Shown here: positions 36,001-42,637 of the stretch, piece by piece
Layout: the number at the start of each line of letters is the position of its first letter
How positions within the stretch are numbered: the first letter of the stretch is position 1
DNA from: Cupidesulfovibrio sp000226255
GTDB taxonomy: Bacteria > Desulfobacterota > Desulfovibrionia > Desulfovibrionales > Desulfovibrionaceae
Reading direction: 5' to 3'
NCBI RefSeq assembly: GCF_003402415.2
Contig: NZ_AP036014.1
Location: forward strand, 992,001 to 1,056,000
DNA: 64,000 bases
Notes under the pieces: model-generated
The model's input: only the letters and a program-made list of their open reading frames with translations
Database searches by the model: none
What the model was told of the DNA's origin: nothing
Translations under genes and position numbers: made by a program

Positions 36001-38818
36001 GCTGAAGATCGAGGACCCGGCCAACATCGAACTGGTGCGCCAGATGGTGCAGGCTCATGCCTACTGGCGTCTGAAGGGGCTGGCGGTCGATCTGGTGATC
36101 TGGAATGAGGACCACGCCGGGTACAGGCAAGAGTTGAGCGACCAGATCATGGGACTCATCGCCGCCGGTATCGAGCCGGGCGTCACCGATCGCCCCGGCG
36201 GCATCTTTGTCCGGTCGGCAGACAGGATTGCGGAGGAGGACCGCATTCTTATCCAGTCGGTGGCCCGCGTCATCATCTCGGACGGCATGGGAACACTGGA
36301 AGAGCAGATGGATGGACGCGACGGTGTGGCCATGACGGTGCCCGCGCTCGTCGCCACGCGTACCCATCGTCCGGAACAGGTGGCGGAAGCGCCGCTCCCG
36401 CGTGACGACCTGATCTTCTACAACGGCCTTGGTGGCTTTACACCCGACGGTCGGGAATACGTCATCACCACCGCCCCCGGGCAACTGACGCCCACGCCGT
36501 GGGTGAACGTGCTGGCCAACCCGCACTTCGGAACCGTGATCTCGGAAAGCGGCCTTGCCTGCACCTGGAGCGAGAACGCCCATGAATTCCGGCTCACCCC
36601 GTGGGGCAACGACCCCGTGAGTGATTCGCGGGGAGAGGCGTTCTACCTGCGCGACGAGGAGCGCGGCCACTTCTGGTCGCCCACGCCGCTGCCCCGCCGC
36701 GGGGCGACGCCGTACGTCACCCGGCACGGGTTCGGCTACAGCGTGTTCGAGCATGTCGAGCGCGGCATTCGCACCGAGATGTGGGTCTATGTGGCGATGG
36801 ATGCGGCGGTCAGGTTCACGGTTCTCAAGGTGCGCAACATGTCTGGCCGCACCCGGCGCCTGTCCGCCACCGGGTATGTGGAATGGGTGCTCGGCGATCT
36901 GCCGCCCAAGGCCGCCATGCATGTGGCAACGGAAATTGCCCCGGAGAGCGGTGCGCTGTTCGCGCGTAACCCCTACAATACCGAATTCGCCGATCGGACG
37001 GCGTTTTTCGACGTGGATGAGGCTTCGCGCACCGTTACCGGCGACCGGGTCGAATTCCTGGGCCGCAACGGTACGCACGAGGCCCCTGCCGCCATGCTGC
37101 GCAAGCGGCTTTCCGGCAGGGTGGGCGTGGGGCTTGATCCGTGCGCCGCCATGCAGGTGGGGTTCGAGCTGGCCGCCGGGCAGGAACGGGAGATCGTGTT
37201 CCGGCTCGGCGTGGGGCGCACCCCCGACGAGGCTCGGCAACTGGTAACCCGCTTTCGCGGCCTCTCGGCCGCGCGAGCCGCGCTGGACACCGTGTGGGAA
37301 TATTGGGCGCGCACGCTTGGCGCCATACACGTGGAGACACCAGACCAATCACTGAACGTGCTGGCCAATGGCTGGCTGCTGTACCAGACGCTGGCCTGCC
37401 GCCTGTGGGCGCGAGCCGCCACCTATCAATCCGGCGGGGCCTTCGGCTTTCGCGACCAGTTGCAGGACGTCATGGCGCTTGTGCATTCGCAGCCGCAACT
37501 GGTGCGCGACCATCTGCTGCTGTGTGCCGCGCACCAGTTCGTGGAGGGTGATGTCCTGCATTGGTGGCACCCCCCCATGGACCGTGGCGTGCGCACCCAC
37601 TGTTCGGACGATTACCTCTGGCTGCCGCTTGCGACGTGCCGCTATGTGCAGGCCACCGGGGACACGGGCGTTCTGGATGAGTCGGTGCACTTTCTTCAGG
37701 GCCGCCCCGTGAAGGCGGACGAGGATTCCTATTACGACCTGCCTCGGTACTCCGATGAGGCGGCCAGCCTGTATGAACATTGCGTCCGGGCCATCATGCA
37801 CGGCCTTGCGTTCGGCAGGCGCGGCCTGCCGCTCATCGGCTCCGGCGACTGGAACGACGGCATGGACCGCGTGGGCGAACAAGGCAAGGGCGAAAGCGTG
37901 TGGCTCGGTTTCTTCCTGCACGAGGTGCTGACGCGCTTTGCAGAGGTTGCCGCAGCGCGAGGCGACGTCCCCTTTGCCGGGCGTTGCCTGAACGAGGCAG
38001 ATACACTGCGCGCCAATATCGAACGGCACGGCTGGGATGGCGGGTGGTACCGTCGCGCCTATTTCGACGATGGCACGCCGCTGGGGTCGGCGGGTAATGC
38101 CGAAGGCAGGATAGATTCCATCGCGCAGAGCTGGGCCGTCCTTTCCGGGGCGGCGGACCGGGAGCGGGCGCGCATGGCCATGGATGCCGTGGATGAGCAC
38201 CTTGTGCGGCGCGCGCAGGGGCTGGTCCAGCTTCTGGATCCGCCGTTCGATACATCCGCGCAGAACCCCGGCTACATCAAGGGCTACGCCCCCGGTGTGC
38301 GCGAAAACGGGGGGCAGTACACGCACGCCGCCATCTGGGCGGCCATGGCCTTTGCCCGCATGGGGGACGGCCGCCGCGCGTGGGAGCTTTTCACCATCAT
38401 CAACCCGGTGAACCATGCCCTGTCCGGGGATGCCGCAGCCGTCTACAAGGTGGAACCCTACGTGGTTGCCGCGGATGTCTATGCGGCCCCACCGCACGTG
38501 GGGCGCGGCGGCTGGACGTGGTACACGGGCTCCGCAGCGTGGATGTACCGGCTGATCGTGGAATCGTTGCTGGGCATTAGTCTGGAAAACGGCAGGTTGC
38601 GGGTTTCGCCCTGTCTGCCCGAAGGATGGGCCGGTTTCACCCTGCATTATCGATATCACGGGTCGGTGTACCATTTGGAGGTTCTGCGATCTCCGGAAGG
38701 GGGGGACGGCGTGCGCCTGCGCGTGGATGGCGCCGACCAGGAAGGAAACAGCATCCTTCTCGTTGATGACGGGGCCGAGCATCGCGTTGAGGTTCGTGTA
38801 TCGGCTGGCCATGTGTGA
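30044..38818 (+). CDS. ndvB: Cyclic beta-1,2-glucan synthase (NdvB/Cgs type)
   Basis: At 2924 residues it matches the usual length of rhizobial NdvB. ATG 30044 follows AAGGAG. Order: N-terminal helical region (1-420); two membrane helices (about 422-482); GT84 glycosyltransferase domain with TLDTDTQLP (about 640) and RRHRWIRGDWQ (about 786); further membrane helices at about 830-880 and 960-1007; glycoamylase-like domain (about 1423-1600, PRGQAHSVVRSFMAHHQGMS); two GH94-type beta-sandwich modules; and a C-terminal GH94 catalytic barrel with SGDWNDGMDRVG (about 2599-2610). The enzyme makes cyclic osmoregulated periplasmic glucan from UDP-glucose. No NdvA-type exporter lies nearby. Its position after envelope-stress genes fits osmoadaptation. 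Confidence 0.95.
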   Translation: MEEETNTARSALARAWIRWCGREQVLPQGDEELPLRSELLSADQMEQRGKILAEMHTLRPGRSRERLLGRLAANERLLLDVHALLTEDIKAAHRISPAGEWLLDNFYVIEEQIRTASRHLPKGYSRELPYLATGPSAGLPRVYDMALETISHGDGRVDPEIIHRFVTAYQSVTPLKLGELWAIPIMLRLALIENLRRVAAHIAVHRSERAHADHWADLLTRTAAREPRSLILTIADMARSSPPMTSSFVAELTRRLQGQGHALALPLTWIEQQLSESGLTIEQMVRYENQQQAADQVTMSNSIGSLRTLGAQNWREFIESMSIVERILGEDPAGVYDSMDFATRDRYRHVVEKAARRSRLSEGEVARKAVELAGEVAARSGCDDRAAHVGFHLVDAGTARFERAVGMRLSPAVLLRRAGRRIPLLAYAGGTVVMTAFFAVCLVGKARADGLDGWGLGLFAVLAALCASHLAVALSNWLATLLATPRPLPRMDFSKGIPSSARTLVVVPTMLTSADGIDALAKALEVRFLANNHAHLHFALLTDVRDAPEEATPEDEPLVMLARQHIEALNARYPGADGDVFFLFHRPRRWNPQDRVWMGYERKRGKLADLNAFLRKGDTGGFALVVGETAPLSGVQYVITLDTDTQLPREAAWRLIGAMAHPLNRPCYDGHRQRVTAGYGILQPRVTASLSGANRSRYGRMCASEIGIDPYTRAVSDVYQDLFGEGSFIGKGIYDVDAFEQALGGRFPDNRILSHDLLEGCYARAGLMSDVQVYEDYPSRYGADVNRRHRWIRGDWQIARWLFPGIPGPDARMCRNPLSALSRWKILDNLRRSLMAAALTLLLVSGWTMLPSAWFWTLAATGIILLPSLLSLVANAVRKPDDVTPRQHLAAVVRSVPRYFSQALFTLACLPYEAFFSLDAVLRTEWRMLVSRRHLLQWNPSGEPEQGGRTGLVGSYRTMWFAPAAAAAVSAALMVAGPAGFPRLAVAAPVLCLWLAAPAIVWWLDRPLVRLQERLTAAQTIFLRKVGRKTWAFFETFVGPADNWLPPDNYQEHPVEAVAHRTSPTNMGLALLANLAAHDFGIISVGRFVQRTTDTLHTMNRLERHHGHFFNWYDTQTLSPLPPRYISSVDSGNLAGHLLTLRAGLLGLADQRILDARVLDGLADAMGIALELATGVAPNAATAAAPKGAVPVLLAQLRRDMEAAVSARPNTLAALRRSLERLASSAMAVDVDMEPAAGGAENPLAWWIRAFHGQCRDALDELALLAPWAELVPSLYAFGDFSCLDEVPTLRELAGLEVALQPLFTRHSDLEQGAGVDELQRLVATASGHARARIAAIDELALQCGVMARMEYGLLYDESLHLLAIGYNVDERRRDTSCYDLLASEARLASFVAIAQGQLPQENWFALGRLLTLAGGEPILLSWSGSMFEYLMPMLVMPSYANTLLDQTCAAAVARQVEYGRMRAVPWGISECGYNAIDVHRNYQYRAFGVPGLGLKRGLAEDLVIAPYATALALMVAPGDACRNMERLSAEGFEARYGFYEAIDYTPSRLPRGQAHSVVRSFMAHHQGMSFLALSHVLLDRPMQKRFESDSIFQATLLLLQERIPTATASYAHTTELSELHTASGIQEMPLRVFSSPDTPQPEVQLLSNGRYHVMVTNAGGGYSRWNDLAVTRWREDGTCDNRGTFCYLRDLASGEFWSVAHQPTLRRAERYEAVFSEGRAEFHRSDLGYDIHTEIAVSPEDDIELRRVRVTNRSRVRRKLEVTSYAEVVLAPPAADALHPAFSNLFVQTEILRRQQGILCTRRLRAEGEHVPWLLHVMAVRGVDAETVSYETDRMRFIGRGNTLAAPRAVSGKGAPDVLSDSEGSVLDPVVAIRCRITLEPGQAATVDMVTGIGETRDAAVVLVEKYHDRRLADRVFDLTWTHGQVLLRQLGASEADAQLYGRLAGSILHANPALRADEDILARNSRGQSGLWGYAISGDLPIVLLKIEDPANIELVRQMVQAHAYWRLKGLAVDLVIWNEDHAGYRQELSDQIMGLIAAGIEPGVTDRPGGIFVRSADRIAEEDRILIQSVARVIISDGMGTLEEQMDGRDGVAMTVPALVATRTHRPEQVAEAPLPRDDLIFYNGLGGFTPDGREYVITTAPGQLTPTPWVNVLANPHFGTVISESGLACTWSENAHEFRLTPWGNDPVSDSRGEAFYLRDEERGHFWSPTPLPRRGATPYVTRHGFGYSVFEHVERGIRTEMWVYVAMDAAVRFTVLKVRNMSGRTRRLSATGYVEWVLGDLPPKAAMHVATEIAPESGALFARNPYNTEFADRTAFFDVDEASRTVTGDRVEFLGRNGTHEAPAAMLRKRLSGRVGVGLDPCAAMQVGFELAAGQEREIVFRLGVGRTPDEARQLVTRFRGLSAARAALDTVWEYWARTLGAIHVETPDQSLNVLANGWLLYQTLACRLWARAATYQSGGAFGFRDQLQDVMALVHSQPQLVRDHLLLCAAHQFVEGDVLHWWHPPMDRGVRTHCSDDYLWLPLATCRYVQATGDTGVLDESVHFLQGRPVKADEDSYYDLPRYSDEAASLYEHCVRAIMHGLAFGRRGLPLIGSGDWNDGMDRVGEQGKGESVWLGFFLHEVLTRFAEVAAARGDVPFAGRCLNEADTLRANIERHGWDGGWYRRAYFDDGTPLGSAGNAEGRIDSIAQSWAVLSGAADRERARMAMDAVDEHLVRRAQGLVQLLDPPFDTSAQNPGYIKGYAPGVRENGGQYTHAAIWAAMAFARMGDGRRAWELFTIINPVNHALSGDAAAVYKVEPYVVAADVYAAPPHVGRGGWTWYTGSAAWMYRLIVESLLGISLENGRLRVSPCLPEGWAGFTLHYRYHGSVYHLEVLRSPEGGDGVRLRVDGADQEGNSILLVDDGAEHRVEVRVSAGHV

Positions 38819-39019
38819 AGGCGGAGTTACTCCATCATGCTGACGGTCGTTGGTTGTGTCGCCCGACGAGAGCGGAGAGCCTTCATGATATCTCGTTGGG
38901 TTCCCACTTCCATGCATTCAAGGGCGCGCGGCCCTTCGTTTCGTCTTGCCAACGCGCCCCACTGCATACACCTTGGGTAGTGAACCTTTGTCGGCAGGAT
39001 CAGCGAAGCCGTAGGGCGG

Positions 39020-39961
39020 TTGACCATTCTCCGCGAGCAGGCGGGGTCACTCCGGCTGCGGCGTATCAACCGTACCCACACCATACGCGGGTCGTTTGCC
39101 GCAGAAGAGGACCAACTCAGCGAAGCGCAGATTACCGCCATTCTCGACGGGAAACGGGTCATTGCTCCTCCTCGTGAAGTTCAGGAGGTGCGCAATGCCG
39201 TTGCTGCGTACGAGCGTTTTGATGACTGGAACCCTGTCGTCGAAAAGGATCTGCTGGAAGCGCACGGCATCCTGATGTCCGGCCTGATCGACGAGGCAGG
39301 CAGCTACAGCCGGGGTGGCGTCGGCGTGTTGGAAGGCTCCCACGTTATCCACCTGGCACATCCGGCGGACCGCTTGCCCGCGCTTATGGGCGATCTGTTT
39401 CACTGGCTGGCGACCAGCGATGCCCACCCGTTGGTTGCAAGTTCCCTGTTCCACTACGAATTCGAATTCATCCATCCCTTCGCCGACGGGAATGGCCGCA
39501 TGGGGCGGTTGTGGCAGAGCCTCATTCTGACCCGTTGGAACGGGCTGTTCGCCGATCTCCCGGTGGAGAACCTGATCTTCGCGCACCAGTCCGAATACTA
39601 TGAGGTGTTGCAGGAAAGTACGCGGCAGACGGACAGTGCCCCCTTTATCGAGTTCATGCTCTCGATGATTTTCGATGCCGTGAGCGCGTCCGTTGCTCCA
39701 GATGCCCCCCAAGTCACCCCTCAAGTCACCCCCCAAGTCGGGCAACTATTGCAGGCCATACATGGCGAAATGCCCCGTGAGGCGTTGCAGGATGCACTTG
39801 GTCTGCAAGACCGCAAGTCTTTCCGGGAGCGCTATCTCAAACCAGCCCTGGCGGATGGGTTCATCGAGATGACCGTTCCCGACGAGCCCAATAGCCGCTT
39901 GCAGCGGTATCGACTGACGGACAAGGGGCACCATTGGCTGCAACTCCGTCGTGAAGGGTAG
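39020..39961 (+). CDS. Fic-domain protein, probably N-terminally truncated
   Basis: A 313-residue frame starting at TTG 39020 with no good ribosome site. The Fic motif HPFADGNGRMGR is intact, so AMP- or UMP-transfer to a protein target is possible. The C-terminus has a winged-helix-like domain after a TPQVTPQVTPQV linker. Upstream codons in the same frame still read like Fic N-terminus (VGRISEAVGRLTILREQ) but end at two adjacent stops (38978-38983), so a normal start has been lost. The inhibitory-helix motif, usually SxxIEGN, reads SFAAEED, keeping the Glu but not Gly-Asn. It could be a pseudogene in decay or a deregulated enzyme. Confidence 0.75.
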   Translation: MTILREQAGSLRLRRINRTHTIRGSFAAEEDQLSEAQITAILDGKRVIAPPREVQEVRNAVAAYERFDDWNPVVEKDLLEAHGILMSGLIDEAGSYSRGGVGVLEGSHVIHLAHPADRLPALMGDLFHWLATSDAHPLVASSLFHYEFEFIHPFADGNGRMGRLWQSLILTRWNGLFADLPVENLIFAHQSEYYEVLQESTRQTDSAPFIEFMLSMIFDAVSASVAPDAPQVTPQVTPQVGQLLQAIHGEMPREALQDALGLQDRKSFRERYLKPALADGFIEMTVPDEPNSRLQRYRLTDKGHHWLQLRREG

Positions 39962-40020
39962 GTTCCAGGCAAGGTTGTTGGCGGTTCCACGGCAGTGCCC
40001 GCAAAGCATGTTTGCGGCAT

Positions 40021-40040
40021 AGGGGGGCCGCAGCCCCCCT
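40021..40040. terminator. G/C hairpin between convergent genes
   Basis: AGGGGGGC and GCCCCCCT arms surround a four-base loop, placed between the Fic stop and the stop of the 63-residue ORF. There is no T-tract on either side, so termination is uncertain. Confidence 0.45.
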
Positions 40041-40050
40041 GCAGTTTGTC

Positions 40051-40242
40051 CTAGCTTCCTCTTGTCTCACCCTCTGGCAACGCCAGTTGCGCTTCCTCTT
40101 CGCGCTCCTGGCTACCTTCCAGACTTGCCAGAGTGTCGGATACGATGGCCGCCACGAACAGGCCCCCGACAGCAGCCAGGCAGCCGCCCAAAAACACCCA
40201 GGCCCTGTTTATTCCCTCGTCCCTGGATTCATGGTCAGTCAT
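40051..40242 (-). CDS. Small single-span membrane protein (63 aa), third of three coupled micro-ORFs
   Basis: This gene starts at ATG 40242 with AAGGAG 11 bases upstream, inside the preceding 23-residue ORF whose last eight bases it overlaps (ATGACTGA). The protein has an acidic N-terminus, one helix (WVFLGGCLAAVGGLFVAAIV, about 15-34) and an acidic Glu-rich tail (SQEREEEAQLALPEGE). No family is recognised. The overlap and internal ribosome site support real, coupled translation. Confidence 0.65.
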   Translation of the reverse strand: MTDHESRDEGINRAWVFLGGCLAAVGGLFVAAIVSDTLASLEGSQEREEEAQLALPEGETRGS

Positions 40243-40306
40243 CGATGCTCTCCTTGACGACGTTAAGTACCGCGATGGCGATGGCGAGGATTGATCCCCA
40301 GTTCAT
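40235..40306 (-). CDS. 23-residue hydrophobic peptide, second of three coupled micro-ORFs
   Basis: ATG 40306 is preceded by GAGGAGGAT and overlaps the stop of the 39-residue ORF (ATATGA). The peptide is MNWGSILAIAIAVLNVV followed by KESIDD: a short hydrophobic helix with an acidic end. The size and shape resemble small membrane peptides, including type I toxins, but nothing more can be claimed. Its stop overlaps the start of the 63-residue ORF. Confidence 0.55.
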   Translation of the reverse strand: MNWGSILAIAIAVLNVVKESIDD

Positions 40307-40422
40307 ATCTCTATCCTCCTCGGGGTGCGGACCTTCGGGCAGTCCGCGAAGAGGACGCATTCCGCAGGTGGCAGAAGGCACCTCTTCCACGGCCAGAACC
40401 GGCACAGGTACATCCAGCGCAT
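40303..40422 (-). CDS. 39-residue Cys/Trp-rich peptide, first of three coupled micro-ORFs
   Basis: ATG 40422 has a near-ideal AAGGAGGT three bases upstream. The peptide begins MRWMYLCRFWPWKRC and has four cysteines and three tryptophans in 39 residues, ending in a basic stretch (KVRTPRRIEI). It overlaps the next ORF by four bases. It is the leader ORF of a three-ORF run that begins just after the terminator of the HTH gene. No homolog is recognised. Confidence 0.55.
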   Translation of the reverse strand: MRWMYLCRFWPWKRCLLPPAECVLFADCPKVRTPRRIEI

Positions 40423-40451
40423 ACGACCTCCTTGTCGGGGTGTTGAAATAG

Positions 40452-40474
40452 AAAAACCCCGCCGGAGCGGGGTT
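40452..40474 (-). terminator. Intrinsic terminator of the HTH gene
   Basis: AACCCCGC and GCGGGGTT arms with loop CGGA are followed on the minus strand by TTT and then CTATTTC. It lies 26 bp beyond the HTH stop and 30 bp ahead of the first micro-ORF, so read-through would be needed to express the micro-ORFs from the same promoter. Confidence 0.85.
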
Positions 40475-40499
40475 GGTGGGATGCGAGCGCAATATCTGA

Positions 40500-40790
40500 T
40501 CAGGCTTGCAGAGCGCGTATGGCTGCGTCGGGCGAACGGTCAAAAATCCGCAGCAGCGCGGCGGCTGGGCCTGTGGGTGTTCGTCGGCTTTGCTCCCAGT
40601 TCTGCAGCGTCTTGACACTGACACGCAGGAGTGCGGCGAATTCCTGTTGGGAAAGCCCTATTCGTCCCCTGATGTTTTTCACGCGCGCTCCGGTCACCTC
40701 GAAAGAAGGAGATGGAAACCCGCGCTCCCCGGCCATATCGACGGCCTCTTTGAGGCTTGTGGTCAGGTTCTCGAACAGCGTCTTGTCCAT
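40500..40790 (-). CDS. NadS/HigA-like helix-turn-helix protein (antitoxin type)
   Basis: A 96-residue protein behind GGGGGA. It has an N-terminal acidic helix (FENLTTSLKEAVDMA) and an XRE-type helix-turn-helix (GLSQQEFAALLRVSVKTLQNWEQ), ending with the family block RRTPTGPAAALLRIFDRSPDAAI. This is the layout of NadS-type antitoxins of RelE/HigB toxins. No RelE/HigB gene lies directly upstream or downstream, so it is an orphan antitoxin, or it regulates the neighbouring micro-ORFs. Only 177 bp separate it from the VWA gene upstream, with that gene's terminator between. Confidence 0.85.
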   Translation of the reverse strand: MDKTLFENLTTSLKEAVDMAGERGFPSPSFEVTGARVKNIRGRIGLSQQEFAALLRVSVKTLQNWEQSRRTPTGPAAALLRIFDRSPDAAIRALQA

Positions 40791-40905
40791 GGGGTCCCCC
40801 TTTTGGTCTTGCTGCGGGATACGCTGATTCTTTTGCTGATCAGCATGCCCATTGCTCTTTGAATATACAGGGTTGATATCGTGAGGTCATCCTGCTGCAT
40901 CGTTG

Positions 40906-40938
40906 AAAGAGAACGGGGAGGCGTGGTGCCTCCCCGTT
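40906..40938 (-). terminator. Intrinsic terminator of the VWA gene
   Basis: AACGGGGAGGC and GCCTCCCCGTT form an 11-bp stem around GTGGT, with CTCTTTC following on the minus strand, 30 bp after the VWA stop. Confidence 0.8.
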
Positions 40939-40967
40939 GTTCGTTGCCGGTGTTGTTCATGTTCGCA

Positions 40968-42563
40968 TCATGTCGCGCGCCTTCCGACCAGCGCGCCCTG
41001 CAACAGGCCGAATATCGCCGGGGCAAGTTCGGCCATGGTGTTGATCGTCCGGTGCCGTCCCGGCAGGTGCTGCAGGATGTTCACAGCACCGATGCCGATG
41101 GCGTAGACCTCGAACCCCAGCCGTTCGGCGTGCCGGATGGCTTCCAGGGCGCATGTCGGCGTGTCGGGATCGCCATCGGTCAGCAGCAGGATGAGCTTGC
41201 GAGCCTCACGCAGGGGCAGCATTTCCTGCATCACCCACCACAGGGACTCGGCCAGTGGGGTGGTCCCCACCGCGGACATCAGGAGCCTCGAATGTACCCG
41301 CTGCCCGTGTCGCACCAGGCGGCCCACGGTTTTCTGTTCCGTTGACGCCGGGTCATGGCTGGCAGGGAAGGCGGTGATGGCCACGTTGATGCCGATGGTC
41401 TCAAGGGCCGAGGCCACGGCATGGCAAGCTGTGCTGGCCAGCCTGATGTTCGGGGTCATGGACCCGGAGCAGTCGAGGAGCAGATGCACTGCGGTGTTGA
41501 TGCCGACGCGCGTTCCCTTGCGCATGAAGACGCGGGCGTCATCCGTGGCGATGCGGTGGAGCCTGCGCGGGTCGAGTCTTCCGCTCCGTGCCCCGTGGGT
41601 CCGGCTGACGGTCGCAGCCTGCAACAGGCCATGAAGCCGCGTCCGCAGGGCCGTTGATGCGCGTTTGGCCTCGGCGATGTCGTCGGGGTGCAGGTCCCAG
41701 CTTACCTTGTGGGTGACGGTGGCCACGTTCACAGGCAGTCCATCGCTTGCGGGTGTCTCAAGTTTCAGGGCCTCGCCAAGGATTGCCCCGAATTCCTGCG
41801 GAAGCTCGTCCTCTTGGGCATGCAGCAGGTTCCGTATCCGTTCCCATGGTGATGCCGTGGGCTGGTTGCCATTGCCTGGCGCACCATCCGGGCCGCCCCC
41901 AGTTTGATTGGCGTCCGGATTCGTACCTGACGCGGGTTGCGGCGTTTCCGTGGCCTTGCCCAGTTCAACGACGATGGCCCGCGCATGGGCAATGGCCTCG
42001 GCAGTGGATGCGCACGAGGTGCATACTGCTTCGACAACACAGGCCATGCGGGTAAGCAGGCCCGGATAGAGTTTATCGAGATGTGCCGCGATGGAGTCGC
42101 GTTGTTTTCCGATGACCGGGACATCCCATGCCCTGACTGTGAGCAGCAGCCAGTTCAGGAACATCACTGCGGGATCGTCGGTTGTCGCTGTAACCTTGCC
42201 GCCGAAGAAGTGTTCGATGAGCCAGTCGAAGTTCCCCCGACAGCCGGGGAACGCCGTGACCAGCCGATCCTCAACTCTCCAGTCTTCGATGATGTTCCAG
42301 ACATGGTGCTCAAGAGGGGTAAGGTTCGCGGCCTTCAGCACCGCGAAGTCGGTATCCCGCAGGTGGGCGGCTTCGTGGTCCACGTACCCGCGGGCCAGTG
42401 CGAGGAAGGTGTCGGGCGCGTCCACCGGCAGTGCGGGGAGATGGATCGCGCAACCGTCCGTGTAGGCCTCCGTGCCCCCGATGGTCACGGTGACGCCGTA
42501 TTTCCTGCCGAGCACGCTCGCCACCAGCGGCAGCGAGCGCATCACGGCGCGTGTATCCAGCAT
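40968..42563 (-). CDS. CobT-like VWA-domain protein with HEAAH metalloprotease-like motif
   Basis: A 531-residue protein. ATG 42563 is selected because GGAGG lies five bases before it. The N-terminal half has HEAAH at 63-67 inside YVDHEAAHLRD, matching an HExxH zinc site, and a nearby EDWRVED. After a Gly/Pro/Asn-rich linker (about 215-240) a von Willebrand A domain follows with the metal-ion-dependent adhesion site DCSGSM (D364-M369) and LLLTDGDPDTP. The pairing resembles the putative-metallopeptidase/VWA-like (DUF2201) proteins and phage- or plasmid-borne CobT-like proteins. Those usually work with a MoxR/CobS AAA+ ATPase, which is absent here. Flanked by Fic and HTH genes, it looks like part of a mobile or defence region. 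Confidence 0.8.
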   Translation of the reverse strand: MLDTRAVMRSLPLVASVLGRKYGVTVTIGGTEAYTDGCAIHLPALPVDAPDTFLALARGYVDHEAAHLRDTDFAVLKAANLTPLEHHVWNIIEDWRVEDRLVTAFPGCRGNFDWLIEHFFGGKVTATTDDPAVMFLNWLLLTVRAWDVPVIGKQRDSIAAHLDKLYPGLLTRMACVVEAVCTSCASTAEAIAHARAIVVELGKATETPQPASGTNPDANQTGGGPDGAPGNGNQPTASPWERIRNLLHAQEDELPQEFGAILGEALKLETPASDGLPVNVATVTHKVSWDLHPDDIAEAKRASTALRTRLHGLLQAATVSRTHGARSGRLDPRRLHRIATDDARVFMRKGTRVGINTAVHLLLDCSGSMTPNIRLASTACHAVASALETIGINVAITAFPASHDPASTEQKTVGRLVRHGQRVHSRLLMSAVGTTPLAESLWWVMQEMLPLREARKLILLLTDGDPDTPTCALEAIRHAERLGFEVYAIGIGAVNILQHLPGRHRTINTMAELAPAIFGLLQGALVGRRAT

Positions 42564-42580
42564 GTTGTCCTCCAAATGCG

Positions 42581-42614
42581 AAAAGGCCCCGAAGCGTGGT
42601 GCTCCGGGGCCTTT
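42581..42614 (-). terminator. Intrinsic terminator of the second Fic gene
   Basis: AAAGGCCCCG and CGGGGCCTTT form a 10-bp stem, followed on the minus strand by TTTTCGC. It lies 24 bp after the Fic stop and just before the VWA ribosome site, so the two genes are probably separate transcripts. Confidence 0.85.
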
Positions 42615-42637
42615 CGTGGCTGGTGTGTATCGGATGA

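Noticed and set aside
40763..41026. Possible RelE/HigB toxin gene upstream of the NadS-like gene.
   Set aside because: The frame has no toxin motifs, overlaps a terminator and the VWA stop, and has no ribosome site.
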